From positions 1 through 64,000 of the forward strand of contig CAZEAU010000004.1 of the NCBI GenBank assembly GCA_964510515.1: a DNA stretch of 64,000 bases, given 5' to 3'. Position 1 is the first letter of the stretch; each line of letters starts with the position of its first letter. The notes under the pieces were generated by a model that searched no databases, was not told where the DNA came from, and saw only the letters and a program-made list of their open reading frames with translations. The translations under genes were made by a program, and so were the position numbers. Of the stretch, positions 35,918 through 44,144 are shown piece after piece. The DNA comes from SURF-21 sp964510515. Lineage in GTDB: Bacteria; Actinomycetota; Geothermincolia; Geothermincolales; RBG-13-55-18.

Positions 35918-36760
35918 TTATTGGGTGCCGGTGGAGCCGAATCCTCCGGCGCCGCGCCGCGTACGGTCCAGTTCCTCCACCACCTCGACCTCCGCCCTCT
36001 CCGCCCCCTGTATGACCATCTGCGCGATGCGGTCCCCCCGCCTCACCTCAAAGGGCTCGCTGCCCAGGTTGATCAGGATCACCTTCACCTCTCCGCGGTA
36101 ATGGCAGTCTATGAGCCCGGGGGTGTTGAGGACGCCGATGCCGCTGCGGGCGGCGAGGCCGCTGCGGGGCTGCACGAAAGCGGCATGGCCTTCGGGCAGG
36201 GCCATGGCGAAACCGGTGCCCACCACCGACCGCTCCCCGGGAAGCAGGGTCAGGTCCTGCGCGCTGCGGATATCCAGGCCGGCGTCCCCGGGATGGGCGT
36301 AGGCGGGCAGCGGGATCGAGGGATGAAGCTTGCGTATGCGCAGGGTCACGCCCCCCCTTCCCGCTCCCCCCAGCCGCCGCCACTCGACCAGGGGCACCAG
36401 GTCGTAGACGCCCAGGTGTTCGCGCAGGGCCCTTAACTCCTCGACGAGCCCACCCGCTGAGAAGCCTTTCTCCATGAGCACGCCCTCCAGCTCCAGCTCG
36501 AAACGCCTTGCGGGGAGGAATTCGTAGACCAGGCGATAGCGCCCCCTCTCCGCCTCCCGGTATCCGGCGCGCTCAAGGTCGAAGGGCTCCGCCTCGTAGT
36601 GGAGCACGGTGGAGCCGCGCGTGAGCACGCGCGCCGCGTCCCGGCCGAGGAAAATGCGCGGCGGCGCGGAGCGGTAGAAGCAGGGCAGGTAGATGGCGGC
36701 GGGGTGCGCCGCGAGGACCTCCTCTATCCTCCCCATCATCCAGGTCAGCTGTTCGTCCAT
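35918..36760 (-). CDS. dut: dUTP diphosphatase with uncharacterised N-terminal domain
   Basis: About 280 residues. The C-terminal half has all five dUTPase motifs: HPGDAGLDIRS, QPRSGLAARSGI, GLIDCHYRGEVKVILIN, RGDRIAQMVI and the P-loop-like RGAGGFGSTG. It hydrolyses dUTP to dUMP + PPi. The first 130 or so residues are not part of the enzyme (normal length is about 145): a Leu/Arg-rich region with VLTRGSTVLHYEAEPFDLERAGYREAERGRYRLVYEFLP. Start chosen at 36760; 36778 (GTG) is also possible. Confidence 0.85.
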   Translation of the reverse strand: MDEQLTWMMGRIEEVLAAHPAAIYLPCFYRSAPPRIFLGRDAARVLTRGSTVLHYEAEPFDLERAGYREAERGRYRLVYEFLPARRFELELEGVLMEKGFSAGGLVEELRALREHLGVYDLVPLVEWRRLGGAGRGGVTLRIRKLHPSIPLPAYAHPGDAGLDIRSAQDLTLLPGERSVVGTGFAMALPEGHAAFVQPRSGLAARSGIGVLNTPGLIDCHYRGEVKVILINLGSEPFEVRRGDRIAQMVIQGAERAEVEVVEELDRTRRGAGGFGSTGTQ

Positions 36761-36856
36761 CTCCCCCGCCTCTTTCACCTCTCCCCGTCTCCTCCCTCTT
36801 CCTTGCGCGCCATTATAGCAGCCGCGGGCGCCCGCGGCCCCCGCTCCCGACGGTCG

Positions 36857-37636
36857 TCATTCCTCGACCAGCGCGACGGCGCGTATCCATCCCGCGCTGG
36901 CCCTCTTTATCTTCACCGGGAAGCAGAAAAAGGTGAACCCGTGGGGGGGCAGCTCCTCCAGGTTGGTGAGCTTCTCGATGTGGCAGTACCCCTTCTCGAT
37001 GGAGGCGAAATGCCCCTCCCAGATTAGCGAGGCGTCCCCGCTCTCCTCGAAGTCTTGGGCGATGATAGGCAGGGGGCGGTCCCATGACCAGGCGTCGGTG
37101 CCGGTGACCTTCACGCCGCGGTCGAGCAGCCACAGGGTGGCCTCCCGGCCCATGCCGCAGCCCTTGAGGAGGTATTCCGGCTTTCCCCAGTACGCGTCCG
37201 CCCCGGTCATGACCAGGACGATATCCCCCTCCTTGAGCTCGTACCCCATATCGTCGAAGGCACGCTCCATGTCCGCGGCCATGACCCGGTAACCGTCGGG
37301 AAAATGGCGGAAATCCAACACCACGCCGGGTCCCATGCACCACTCCAGCGGCACCTCCTCGATGGTCAAGGCGGGCCTGCCCCCATCCATGGTGGGATGA
37401 TAGTGCCAGGGGGCATCGAGGTGGGTGCCGGAGTGGGTGGCCAGGGTGAGGATCTCCACCGCCCAGCCCAGGCCGCCGGGAAGGTCCCTGGCGGCGTCGA
37501 TGCCGGGAAAGAACTCCGCCATGGAGGCGGCGCCGGCCTCGTGCTCCAGGTACATCACCCTGGGTATCATGGCCGGGGGATCGGAGGGCAGGCCGTCCTC
37601 GATGGTGATGCTCAGGTCAACGAATCTCTTGCCCAT
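36857..37636 (-). CDS. Cyclase-family metal hydrolase (kynurenine formamidase-like)
   Basis: 259 residues from ATG 37636 behind GAGGAGGTAGAGAG. The metal motif HSGTHLDAPWHY at residues 67-78 and the family opening FVDLSITIEDGLP identify the cyclase fold (Pfam family PF04199). Such enzymes hydrolyse cyclic amides or formyl groups (kynurenine formamidase, isatin hydrolase, ureidoacrylate-type). Substrate cannot be inferred; no kynurenine genes nearby. Stands alone. Confidence 0.88.
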   Translation of the reverse strand: MGKRFVDLSITIEDGLPSDPPAMIPRVMYLEHEAGAASMAEFFPGIDAARDLPGGLGWAVEILTLATHSGTHLDAPWHYHPTMDGGRPALTIEEVPLEWCMGPGVVLDFRHFPDGYRVMAADMERAFDDMGYELKEGDIVLVMTGADAYWGKPEYLLKGCGMGREATLWLLDRGVKVTGTDAWSWDRPLPIIAQDFEESGDASLIWEGHFASIEKGYCHIEKLTNLEELPPHGFTFFCFPVKIKRASAGWIRAVALVEE

Positions 37637-37879
37637 CTCTCTACCTCCTCGTCACGGGCCCATGGCCCAATACGGCACCGTTTTCTCCTGCTACTATACC
37701 CCAGGCACAAGGGCATGAAAAAAGCTCGGCAGCGGTGTATATCGACCGCGGCCGTTGCGCGCCGATGATGCCGCCGAGCGGGCAGGAAGAGGAAAGCAAG
37801 GGCGTGAGCATGCCGCGATCCCGCCCACGCGGCGCGGGCTCCGGGAGATATTCTCCGCCGGGGCCGCCCCGGGGGCTCT

Positions 37880-38572
37880 TCAGCGCAGCATGACGAAGGC
37901 GCCCTGCTGGGCGTAGAACGCAAAGGCCTCTCCGCTGGGCTGGGCGGTGAAAGTGCCGCGCACCTCCCTCATGTCCTCCGCCCCTTTGCCCGCCAGGTCC
38001 ATGCGCACCGGAACCGGGCTGCCTTCCGGCCCCATCTTCAAGACCATCTGCAAGGAAGCGGTGAACGAGCGTTCTCCCGCCTGCCATGCGTAACCGCTGT
38101 CCGCGATACGGAAGGTCTGATCGTAGTCGGGCGGGGAGGATATGGTGCCGTCCCGCTCGAGGAAGATGTGGCAGTTGGTGAGGCCGTACGCGTCTGCCGA
38201 CATGTCCAGGACCCATTGCCCGCATATGTCCCGGTAGCCGCCGGGGGGCGCCTCGGGGACGCCCGCTGCGGGGTCGGGAAAGGCGAGCAGCAGGGCGGGC
38301 GATTCCCCCTCGCTCCCGAGCCTGATCTCGGGGAGCAGGCCCGCGCTCGCCGGCGCCTCCGCCGCCGCTGCGTCCGCCATGCCCCCGCCGCTCTCGGGCT
38401 GCGGGCTCTCCCGCGGCGGCGCCACGCGGGGCCTCCTTTCCGTCGAGGTATTCATACAGGCGAGGAGCGCGCTAAGCGCACCCGCCAGGAGCAGGAGGGA
38501 AAGGAATGCCCAAGGCCTGCGCCGCCCCCGCCGCCACGAACGGATGCGTGGCCGGCCGCTCTCCTCCCGCAT
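37880..38572 (-). CDS. Putative lipoprotein of unknown function
   Basis: About 230 residues from ATG 38572 (AGGAGGGCGGAG upstream). A membrane signal with a positively charged front (GRRRPWAFLSLLLLAGALSALLAC) ends in a lipobox-like cysteine. A Pro/Glu-rich linker precedes a compact domain (YRDICGQWVLDMSADAYGLTNCHIFLERDGTI ... EVRGTFTAQPSGEAF) that looks like a beta-barrel or lipocalin-type fold. Function unknown. No operon partner. Confidence 0.6.
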   Translation of the reverse strand: MREESGRPRIRSWRRGRRRPWAFLSLLLLAGALSALLACMNTSTERRPRVAPPRESPQPESGGGMADAAAAEAPASAGLLPEIRLGSEGESPALLLAFPDPAAGVPEAPPGGYRDICGQWVLDMSADAYGLTNCHIFLERDGTISSPPDYDQTFRIADSGYAWQAGERSFTASLQMVLKMGPEGSPVPVRMDLAGKGAEDMREVRGTFTAQPSGEAFAFYAQQGAFVMLR

Positions 38573-38622
38573 CTCCGCCCTCCTGCCACCCCTCAAAAGC
38601 CATCCCCCCACGACGACAAGAT

Positions 38623-38707
38623 GGGGTCAGGTCTTGTTCTTTGCCTGCTCCGCTATCTTGCCTGTTCGCACCCGGGGTTTTACCTCGGGTTCGCAAGACG
38701 TGGCCCC
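38623..38707 (+). repeat. 85-bp palindromic dispersed repeat, copy 2, with an extra half copy
   Basis: Same start (GGGGTCAGGTCTTG) and same length as the element at 6575, with end GCAAGACGTGGCCCC. A second right-hand end (CGCAAGACATGGCCCC) occurs again at about 38762-38777, as expected from tandem or nested insertions. The element sits between a lipoprotein gene and the dehydratase gene. Confidence 0.7.
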
Positions 38708-38821
38708 ACGGGTCGCGTACCGACCGGCCCCCCGCCGCATTGTAGGCATTTACCTCGCGCACGCAAGACATGGCCCCACGCCTCCTCGCCGGCGCCCCCA
38801 GCGGGAGCGGCCGCCGCCCGC

Positions 38822-40270
38822 TCAGTCTATGTCCGCGAGCCTCTTGGCATAGTTTACCTTCTGCTCCAGCTCGGCCATGCGGTAGATCATGATGCGCTGC
38901 GCCTGCGGCGAGCCCGCGCCGTGTATGCTCTCCGTGAGGTAGGCGGCCGCCCCGCAGCCCATGGTCATGTTCTCCACGAACTTGAGGATCTTCATGCGCT
39001 CCAGGGTGGGGACGTCGGCGCAGCCCTTGAGGTACTTCTCCAGGTACGGCGCCACCTCCGGATTCTCGAAATCCTTCTGCGAGGGCATGGTCACCACCAG
39101 CCCCCCCGCGATGTCCTGCAGCAGCCGGGATATCTCGAAGGGGTACCTGGTCACGTTGTGCTTGCATATGTTGGCCAGCAGCACGTCCACCATGTAGCAG
39201 CCCGAGGAGGTGGCCTCTCCGCGGGAGGAACAAGCGATGCCGCACGAGAACAGCGTCTCGTTGAGGTGGACCATCTCGGTTATCTTGTCGCGCACGTGGC
39301 TCACGCGGTCGACCCCGGCGTAGAAGGCCGCCAGCTGCGCCGCCCCCACCAGCACGTCTCCCACCCCCACCTTGCAGCCGCCGTAGCTCTGGCGGTGATA
39401 GGCGGCGAAGCGCTCCACCACCTTGCCGCTCTCTTCGTGCTCCCCGCACATGAACACCCGCTCCCGGGGCACGAAGACGTCGTCGAAGACGATCAGGGCC
39501 TCCTGGCTGCCGTACTTGGGGTTGCCCACGTCCAGCGGGCTGCCCTCCAGCTTGCGGGTGTCCGATGGCTGGCGCCCCAGGATGTAGGTGATGCCCTCGG
39601 CGTCGGCGGGGACGGCGAAGCATACGGCGTAGTCGCCCTCGTTCTCGCGCATGGCGGCAGTGGGCATGACCAGTATCTCGTGCGAGTTGAGCGACCCGGT
39701 CTGATGCGCCTTGGCGCCGCGCACCACGATGCCGTCCGCCTGGCGCTCCACCACGCGCACGAACATGTCGGGGTCGGGCTGTTCGGCCGGGCGCAGGCCC
39801 CGGTCTCCCTTGACGTCGGTCATGGCCCCGCCGACGACCACGTTCTCCGCCTGGATGAAACGGAGGTAGTCCCGGAAACGTTGGTGATACTCGCTGCCGC
39901 ATGCCTGGTCGCACTCGTAGGTCACCGAATAGACGGCGTTGATGCCGTCCATGCCCACGCAGCGCTGGAAGCAGGTGGCGGTGCGCCAGCCCAGCAGCCT
40001 CTGCATGAGCACCTTGTCCACCAGGTCGGAGGCGGACTGGTGGATGTGAGTGAAGCGGCTGATGCGCTCCCCGCTGAGGTGGGACCTGGTGAAGAGCAGC
40101 TCCTCCCCCTGCGGCTCGTCCCCGCGCTCATAGGTCTCCGCCACCGCGTTGATGGACGGCCTGATCATGGGGTGGTCGGTGGGGTTCTCGACCCTCTCCC
40201 CCATGACGAATATCCTGCGCTCCAGCTTGCGCAGGCTGTCGATATAGGCTTCCGGACCCTCGATCCTCAT
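38822..40270 (-). CDS. abfD: 4-hydroxybutyryl-CoA dehydratase / vinylacetyl-CoA isomerase
   Basis: 482 residues from ATG 40270 (GGAGGGAGGGGTCGGC before it). Matches the family through CFQRCVGMDG (the CxxxC cluster ligands; C99/C103 in Clostridium), ECDQACGSEYHQRF, the LANICKHNVTRYPFE segment and the flavin-site regions. The enzyme converts 4-hydroxybutyryl-CoA to crotonyl-CoA by a radical mechanism using FAD and a 4Fe-4S cluster, or moves the double bond of vinylacetyl-CoA. Related aromatic-acid and 4-hydroxyphenylacetate-type members exist. With HADH, enoyl-CoA hydratase and thiolase it suggests 4-hydroxybutyrate or succinate fermentation. Confidence 0.9.
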   Translation of the reverse strand: MRIEGPEAYIDSLRKLERRIFVMGERVENPTDHPMIRPSINAVAETYERGDEPQGEELLFTRSHLSGERISRFTHIHQSASDLVDKVLMQRLLGWRTATCFQRCVGMDGINAVYSVTYECDQACGSEYHQRFRDYLRFIQAENVVVGGAMTDVKGDRGLRPAEQPDPDMFVRVVERQADGIVVRGAKAHQTGSLNSHEILVMPTAAMRENEGDYAVCFAVPADAEGITYILGRQPSDTRKLEGSPLDVGNPKYGSQEALIVFDDVFVPRERVFMCGEHEESGKVVERFAAYHRQSYGGCKVGVGDVLVGAAQLAAFYAGVDRVSHVRDKITEMVHLNETLFSCGIACSSRGEATSSGCYMVDVLLANICKHNVTRYPFEISRLLQDIAGGLVVTMPSQKDFENPEVAPYLEKYLKGCADVPTLERMKILKFVENMTMGCGAAAYLTESIHGAGSPQAQRIMIYRMAELEQKVNYAKRLADID

Positions 40271-40424
40271 GCCGACCCCTCCCTCCACGCCGCGCCATCC
40301 CCGCCTGGCCGGCTCAATCCATGCCCCGGCAGCGCCACCCGGGCACGGCCACGCTCGCCTCTCTCCGTATCATACAACCCATGCCCCCTCCCATAAATAC
40401 CCCGCGGCTCCCCCGCGCGCCGCC

Positions 40425-40639
40425 ATGTATGCAGGCTATATCAGAGACTACGCCCTCGACGGCATCGTCATCCATTCCAACCACTCCTGCAAATCCTACT
40501 GCCTGGGCGAGCACGAGATCGCGCGCGGGGTCACCGCGGAGGCGGGCTATGCGGAATCATGCTGGGGGCGGACACGATGGACCCCAAGTCCTATTCCGAG
40601 GCGCAGGCCAAGCAGGCCGTGCAGGCATTCCTGGAGTAG
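40425..40639 (+). pseudogene. C-terminal remnant of a 2-hydroxyacyl-CoA dehydratase / benzoyl-CoA reductase type subunit
   Basis: About 72 codons resemble the tail of the HgdB/FldB/BcrB family: frame 1 reads GYIRDYALDGIVIHSNHSCKSYCLGEH and continues, after a frame change near 40545-40560, as MLGADTMDPKSYSEAQ and QAVQAFLE followed by TAG. No upstream part of the gene is found, so this is a truncated, frameshifted remnant. Such subunits carry the double-cubane or 4Fe-4S site; the motif SNHSCKSY is their cluster-binding tail. Confidence 0.7.
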
Positions 40640-40923
40640 CTGCGCTGATGGCCATGACCGATTGGCTAGGCCCGGGCCCCGGGACTAACGGCCTTCTCCC
40701 AGCACTCGTAAGCCGCATCTCCGGGGCCATGGGCCTTTCTCGTTTATACTGTTCGCAAAGGTCGCCTCAGGCTGGCCCCCGTGCTGTTGGCAGGGCGGCG
40801 GGCTCGCTTCAGGCCGACCTCAGGGCCCGGCTTGTCAGGCGCCTGTAGTCGTCGCGGCCTCCTGCCGGCCATCAGGGCAGCGTCTCGGTTTGTTCGGGTT
40901 ACACGATAAGAGGAGGTAGGGTG

Positions 40924-41694
40924 ATGGCATACGAGACTCTCTTATACGAGGTGGAGGGGGCGGTGGGGACGCTCACCCTCGACCGGCCAAAGTCGGTCAA
41001 CGCCGTGAACCGGCAGATGATGGAGGAGCTCATCGATTTCTGGGAACGGCGACACACGGATTTCGACACCAGCGTGATCGTCCTCGCCGGCGCGGGCGAG
41101 AAGGGCTTCTGCGCGGGGCTCGACTTGAAGGACGCCACCGAGGGCTACTCGCAGGACGGCATGAGCCCGGAGAACATCTACCGCAAGCAGGCCCGCTTCT
41201 CGACCATCCTCAAGCTCATGCGCACCTGCCCCCAGCCGGTCATCGCCGCCGTGCACGGCTACGCCATGGGGGCGGGGTTGTCCTTCGCCATGGCCTCGGA
41301 CATCCGCCTGGCCAGCCGCGACGCCGTCTTCTGCGCCGCCTATATCAACATCGGGCTGGGCGGGGCGGACCTGGCCTCCAGCTACCTGCTGTGGAGGCTG
41401 GTGGGATGGGGCAAGGCGGCGGAGATGTGCTACAGCGGCGACCGCATCGCGGCGGAGGAGGCCCACCGCATCGGCCTCGCCGACCATATCCACGAGCGGG
41501 AGGACCTCATGGCGCAGGCCGCCGACCTGGCGCAGAGGCTCGCCCACCGCAGCCCCTTTGCCCTTCACTTCACCAAGGAGGCCCTCAACGCCGGCCTCAA
41601 CGCCTCCGGCATGGACGAGGCCCTGATGATGGAGAACCGCAACCAGTCCTACATGCTCACCATGCAGCTGATGAAATACCTGGAGCAACAGTAG
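40924..41694 (+). CDS. Enoyl-CoA hydratase/isomerase family protein
   Basis: 256 residues from ATG 40924 (AGGAGGTAGGGTG upstream; GTG 40921 is an alternative). Crotonase motifs: LDRPKSVNAVNRQMM, oxyanion loop FCAGLDLKDA, and AVHGYAMGAGLSFAMASDIRLAS with the second oxyanion-hole Gly; a catalytic-type region follows at YINIGLGGADLASSYLLWRLVG. Likely hydrates crotonyl-CoA or a related substrate. The gene-free stretch before it (40640-40920) shows a TATACT box near 40748 as its possible promoter. Confidence 0.88.
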   Translation: MAYETLLYEVEGAVGTLTLDRPKSVNAVNRQMMEELIDFWERRHTDFDTSVIVLAGAGEKGFCAGLDLKDATEGYSQDGMSPENIYRKQARFSTILKLMRTCPQPVIAAVHGYAMGAGLSFAMASDIRLASRDAVFCAAYINIGLGGADLASSYLLWRLVGWGKAAEMCYSGDRIAAEEAHRIGLADHIHEREDLMAQAADLAQRLAHRSPFALHFTKEALNAGLNASGMDEALMMENRNQSYMLTMQLMKYLEQQ

Positions 41695-41886
41695 CCAAGG
41701 CGCGGCGGGGACCGGGGTGATTTGTGCCGGGATCCCCGCGCGGCCGGAGGTGAGGATGCGCCGCGGCGGCGCGGGCCGGCAAACCGCCCCTCCCTTTTCC
41801 TGCCCTGCTGCAAACGAGGTCCGTTTCGAGTAGGATTTGGCTTGAGTCGACGGGGACACGACCACCTGTAGTAAGGAGGACATGAT

Positions 41887-42324
41887 ATGGGCCTGGTGGA
41901 GAAACTGGATCACGTCGCCTTCGCGGTGAGGGACAAGGAGAAGGCCGCCGCCTATCTCACCAACGTGCTGGGCGCCAGGGAGGTGCTCGACATGGAGTGG
42001 GGAGGTTTCTGCTTCACCACCTTCGATATGGGCACGGGCAGCATGCTCGAGCTCATCTATGCGCATGACCCGGACAGCTTCGTCAACCGCTTCATCGAAA
42101 AGCGCGGCGAGGGGGTACATCACCTGACCTTCAAGGTGCGCGACATCGGTGAGATGGTGGAGCACCTGCGCTCGCAGGGGCTGAACCCCTTCAACATCGA
42201 CACCTCCAACGAGCTGTGGAAGGAATGCTACATCCACCCGCGCGAGGGCATGGGCACCCTCATCCAGTACGCCGAATTCCCCCAGGACGAGTGGGACAAG
42301 ATCTGGGGGCTGTCGAAAAAATAG
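41887..42324 (+). CDS. VOC-superfamily protein (methylmalonyl-CoA epimerase-like)
   Basis: 145 residues. It opens MGLVEKLDHVAFAVRDKEKA, the glyoxalase/epimerase first-strand motif with metal His, and continues with a Glu ligand (LELIYA), a second half with HHLTFKVRDI and a closing GTLIQYAE. It is closest by eye to methylmalonyl-CoA epimerase of propionate metabolism, but the family includes dioxygenases and lyases. AAGGAGGACATGAT precedes ATG. No mutase genes are next to it. Confidence 0.75.
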   Translation: MGLVEKLDHVAFAVRDKEKAAAYLTNVLGAREVLDMEWGGFCFTTFDMGTGSMLELIYAHDPDSFVNRFIEKRGEGVHHLTFKVRDIGEMVEHLRSQGLNPFNIDTSNELWKECYIHPREGMGTLIQYAEFPQDEWDKIWGLSKK

Positions 42325-42369
42325 CTGGCGAACGCAAGGCTGTGAGTGCTAGCTGGTGACTTCGAATAG

Positions 42370-43014
42370 TTACATGGGTCCTTTTTTCAGGGAGATGATT
42401 TTGCATTCTTCCTGTCCTGGGGCTTCATCACCCCATTGGAACCATCCTGGACGACTATACCGGGCGAACATCTCCAGGTATGGACCGGGGCTGCAGCGCT
42501 CGATGATGTCGTATAGCTCATCCGGCTTCCTCGAGTGCTCACGTTTCCTGCTGCGAATGATATTCACCTGGGTTCTGCCCGGTTTCGCGGTTCTCAGGCT
42601 GCCTCGGACTCCAAAAAGTATCAGCTCCGTGACGTTGCGAAAATAGAAACCGACGCCGCGGCCATCCGGCCCGCCATCCTTGCGGATCTTGTACCACACA
42701 AGATTTGTCTTGTAGGTGAAACCCCAGTTTTTCATAACCTCGAGTCCCTCAAGTATCAGTGCGTTCGGAACCCAGAGGTAGAGATGGCTTTGAGGTGCCG
42801 AGATCTGGGAAACAGGCAGCTCGATTATTTCCTGCTGAGACATGGTTATATATCTCTTCAACCTTTTATGCTCTGGCGCCATTTTTCCAGTTCTGTTCAT
42901 AAATTGCCACGGCGGATCAGCCAGAATGGTACCGAACTTGCCCGGGCCCGGATCTATCAAATCTCTAATGCCGCTTCCGTGCGATTTTCCTGCAGCTTGT
43001 TCCTCAATCTCCAA
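42370..43014 (-). CDS. MT-A70 family adenine/DNA methyltransferase
   Basis: 214 residues from TTG 43014, chosen for AGGAGG seven bases upstream. Catalytic DPPW motif in FGTILADPPWQF, then LYLWVPNALILEGLEVMKNWGF and SRPGWFQWGDE, the SAM-binding end of MT-A70 proteins. It modifies adenine-N6 (or a related base) in DNA. It lies directly downstream of a BglII-like restriction gene remnant on the same strand and has lower GC than its surroundings, so the pair is a transferred restriction-modification locus that lost its endonuclease. Confidence 0.85.
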   Translation of the reverse strand: MEIEEQAAGKSHGSGIRDLIDPGPGKFGTILADPPWQFMNRTGKMAPEHKRLKRYITMSQQEIIELPVSQISAPQSHLYLWVPNALILEGLEVMKNWGFTYKTNLVWYKIRKDGGPDGRGVGFYFRNVTELILFGVRGSLRTAKPGRTQVNIIRSRKREHSRKPDELYDIIERCSPGPYLEMFARYSRPGWFQWGDEAPGQEECKIISLKKGPM

Positions 43015-43095
43015 TATACAACCTCCTGGAGATACCAAATACCAGTATGGGGCATCCTCCTCCTCCGCCGCCCTCTATGCGAGGCAGCAATTTGC

Positions 43096-43445
43096 TCAGA
43101 ACGGATCCTTTTTGTTCCACTCGATCTCTATAGCCGCCCTGTTCTTACAGCAATCAACCTTGTGAGCAGGTGATCCCATCTCGTTTTCACCAACCACCAC
43201 CCTGGTGTCAAAGCCTCTCTCTGCCCGGCCCTTTGCGCCGAACATAGAGCCGAACCGTTCCGATATGGGAGAGAGGCGCCTCCGGGCCTCATGATTTCGC
43301 TTCGCATGAGGCGGAATCTTGTAAGTACACATACGACATCTTCCCACTCGGTACGAAAATCTTGGCTCAGGATCGCGCATGCATGTTTCCACTCGTGTAT
43401 CTCGTAATGCGAACGAATGATCCCAGGTATCAGTTCCATGGCCAT
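43096..43445 (-). pseudogene. BglII-type restriction endonuclease, frameshifted and truncated
   Basis: From ATG 43445 frame A reads IPGIIRSHYEIHEWKHACAIL, the BglII-family N-terminus, to RPGGAS near 43270; there the frame changes and frame B continues SPISERFGSMFGAKG...RGFDTRVVV, and HKVDCCKNRAAIEIEWNKKD with the catalytic-site EIEWN core. It stops at TGA (43096) before the rest of the family's C-terminal part. Shine-Dalgarno AAAAGGGGAATAGCG. Two defects, frameshift and truncation, make it dead. Confidence 0.75.
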
Positions 43446-44144
43446 CGCTATTCCCCTTTTCTGCGGTTGCTCGTTGATTGGAGACCTCCTTTTACTGCTT
43501 TCTCAACATTCAACCGTTTCCTTCCCGTCTCCCCGTGCTGGAAGGCCGGGTGGTCATACAGCATATGCAGGAGATCCTTTCTCCAGAAGCAATGCTGCGC
43601 ATCAAGCACCCCGGGAGGCGAAGAGGCGGTAGAGGGCGAGGCCGGGCGTTGGGGATCTTATGAAACGTGGGCATATCACACCCGCTGCAGCGGCGGATGG
43701 CGGGCATCATGCCGGCAGGGGAGGAACCTTCAGGCGAATCATCTGCTCTTCCTGCCCGGTGATCTTTTCCCAAAAAGGATCCCATTCAGTATCGCGCCCG
43801 GGGCGAGGACAAAGAGTTCGCACTCGCCGACCTCCGGGTATCAGGGGCAGGCTTCCCCGGCGAACACCCCCTGGATGCCGAAGATCGCCTGGGCCGGCGG
43901 CCCGCCACCCGGCCTGAGGGCACGATGCGCGGATAGCCCCCACCTTTCGCGGATGCCAGCTTGACAACCCCTATGCCGCCTGATAAATAATGACCACGGT
44001 CATAAGTTTTTCTTATAGTCATTATATGAATTGCTAATCTCCGGGGCGCGGGCAACGGCCCGTGAAAGGAGGTGAGACGACGACTGTGGTTCCATCACCG
44101 CTCATTGCGGCGTCCTGACCTCTTTCTGATGCAACGGAGGGGAT
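43446..44144. promoter_or_regulatory. Gene-free stretch with candidate operator of the selenium cassette
   Basis: No coding sequence can be defended in this 700-bp stretch. Close to the yedE gene there is a TGACC-AC-GGTCA palindrome (43991-44002), then ATAAG-TTTTT-CTTAT and TTATAGTCATTATATG, a promoter-like AT-rich segment. The palindrome may be an operator for the cassette. Weak peptide-like stretches near 43.77-43.93 kb are noted separately as rejected. Confidence 0.4.

Noticed and set aside
43096..43098. TGA at the end of the BglII-like remnant as a third selenocysteine codon
   Set aside because: The frame after it stops within a few codons and the position is not a catalytic Cys; no SECIS-like loop follows.
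43741..43930. Possible fragment of a PilZ-like protein on the plus strand (DPIQYRARGEDKEFALADL)
   Set aside because: Only about 50 codons, preceded by a stop, no Shine-Dalgarno and no clear RxxxR/DxSxxG pair; resemblance too weak.
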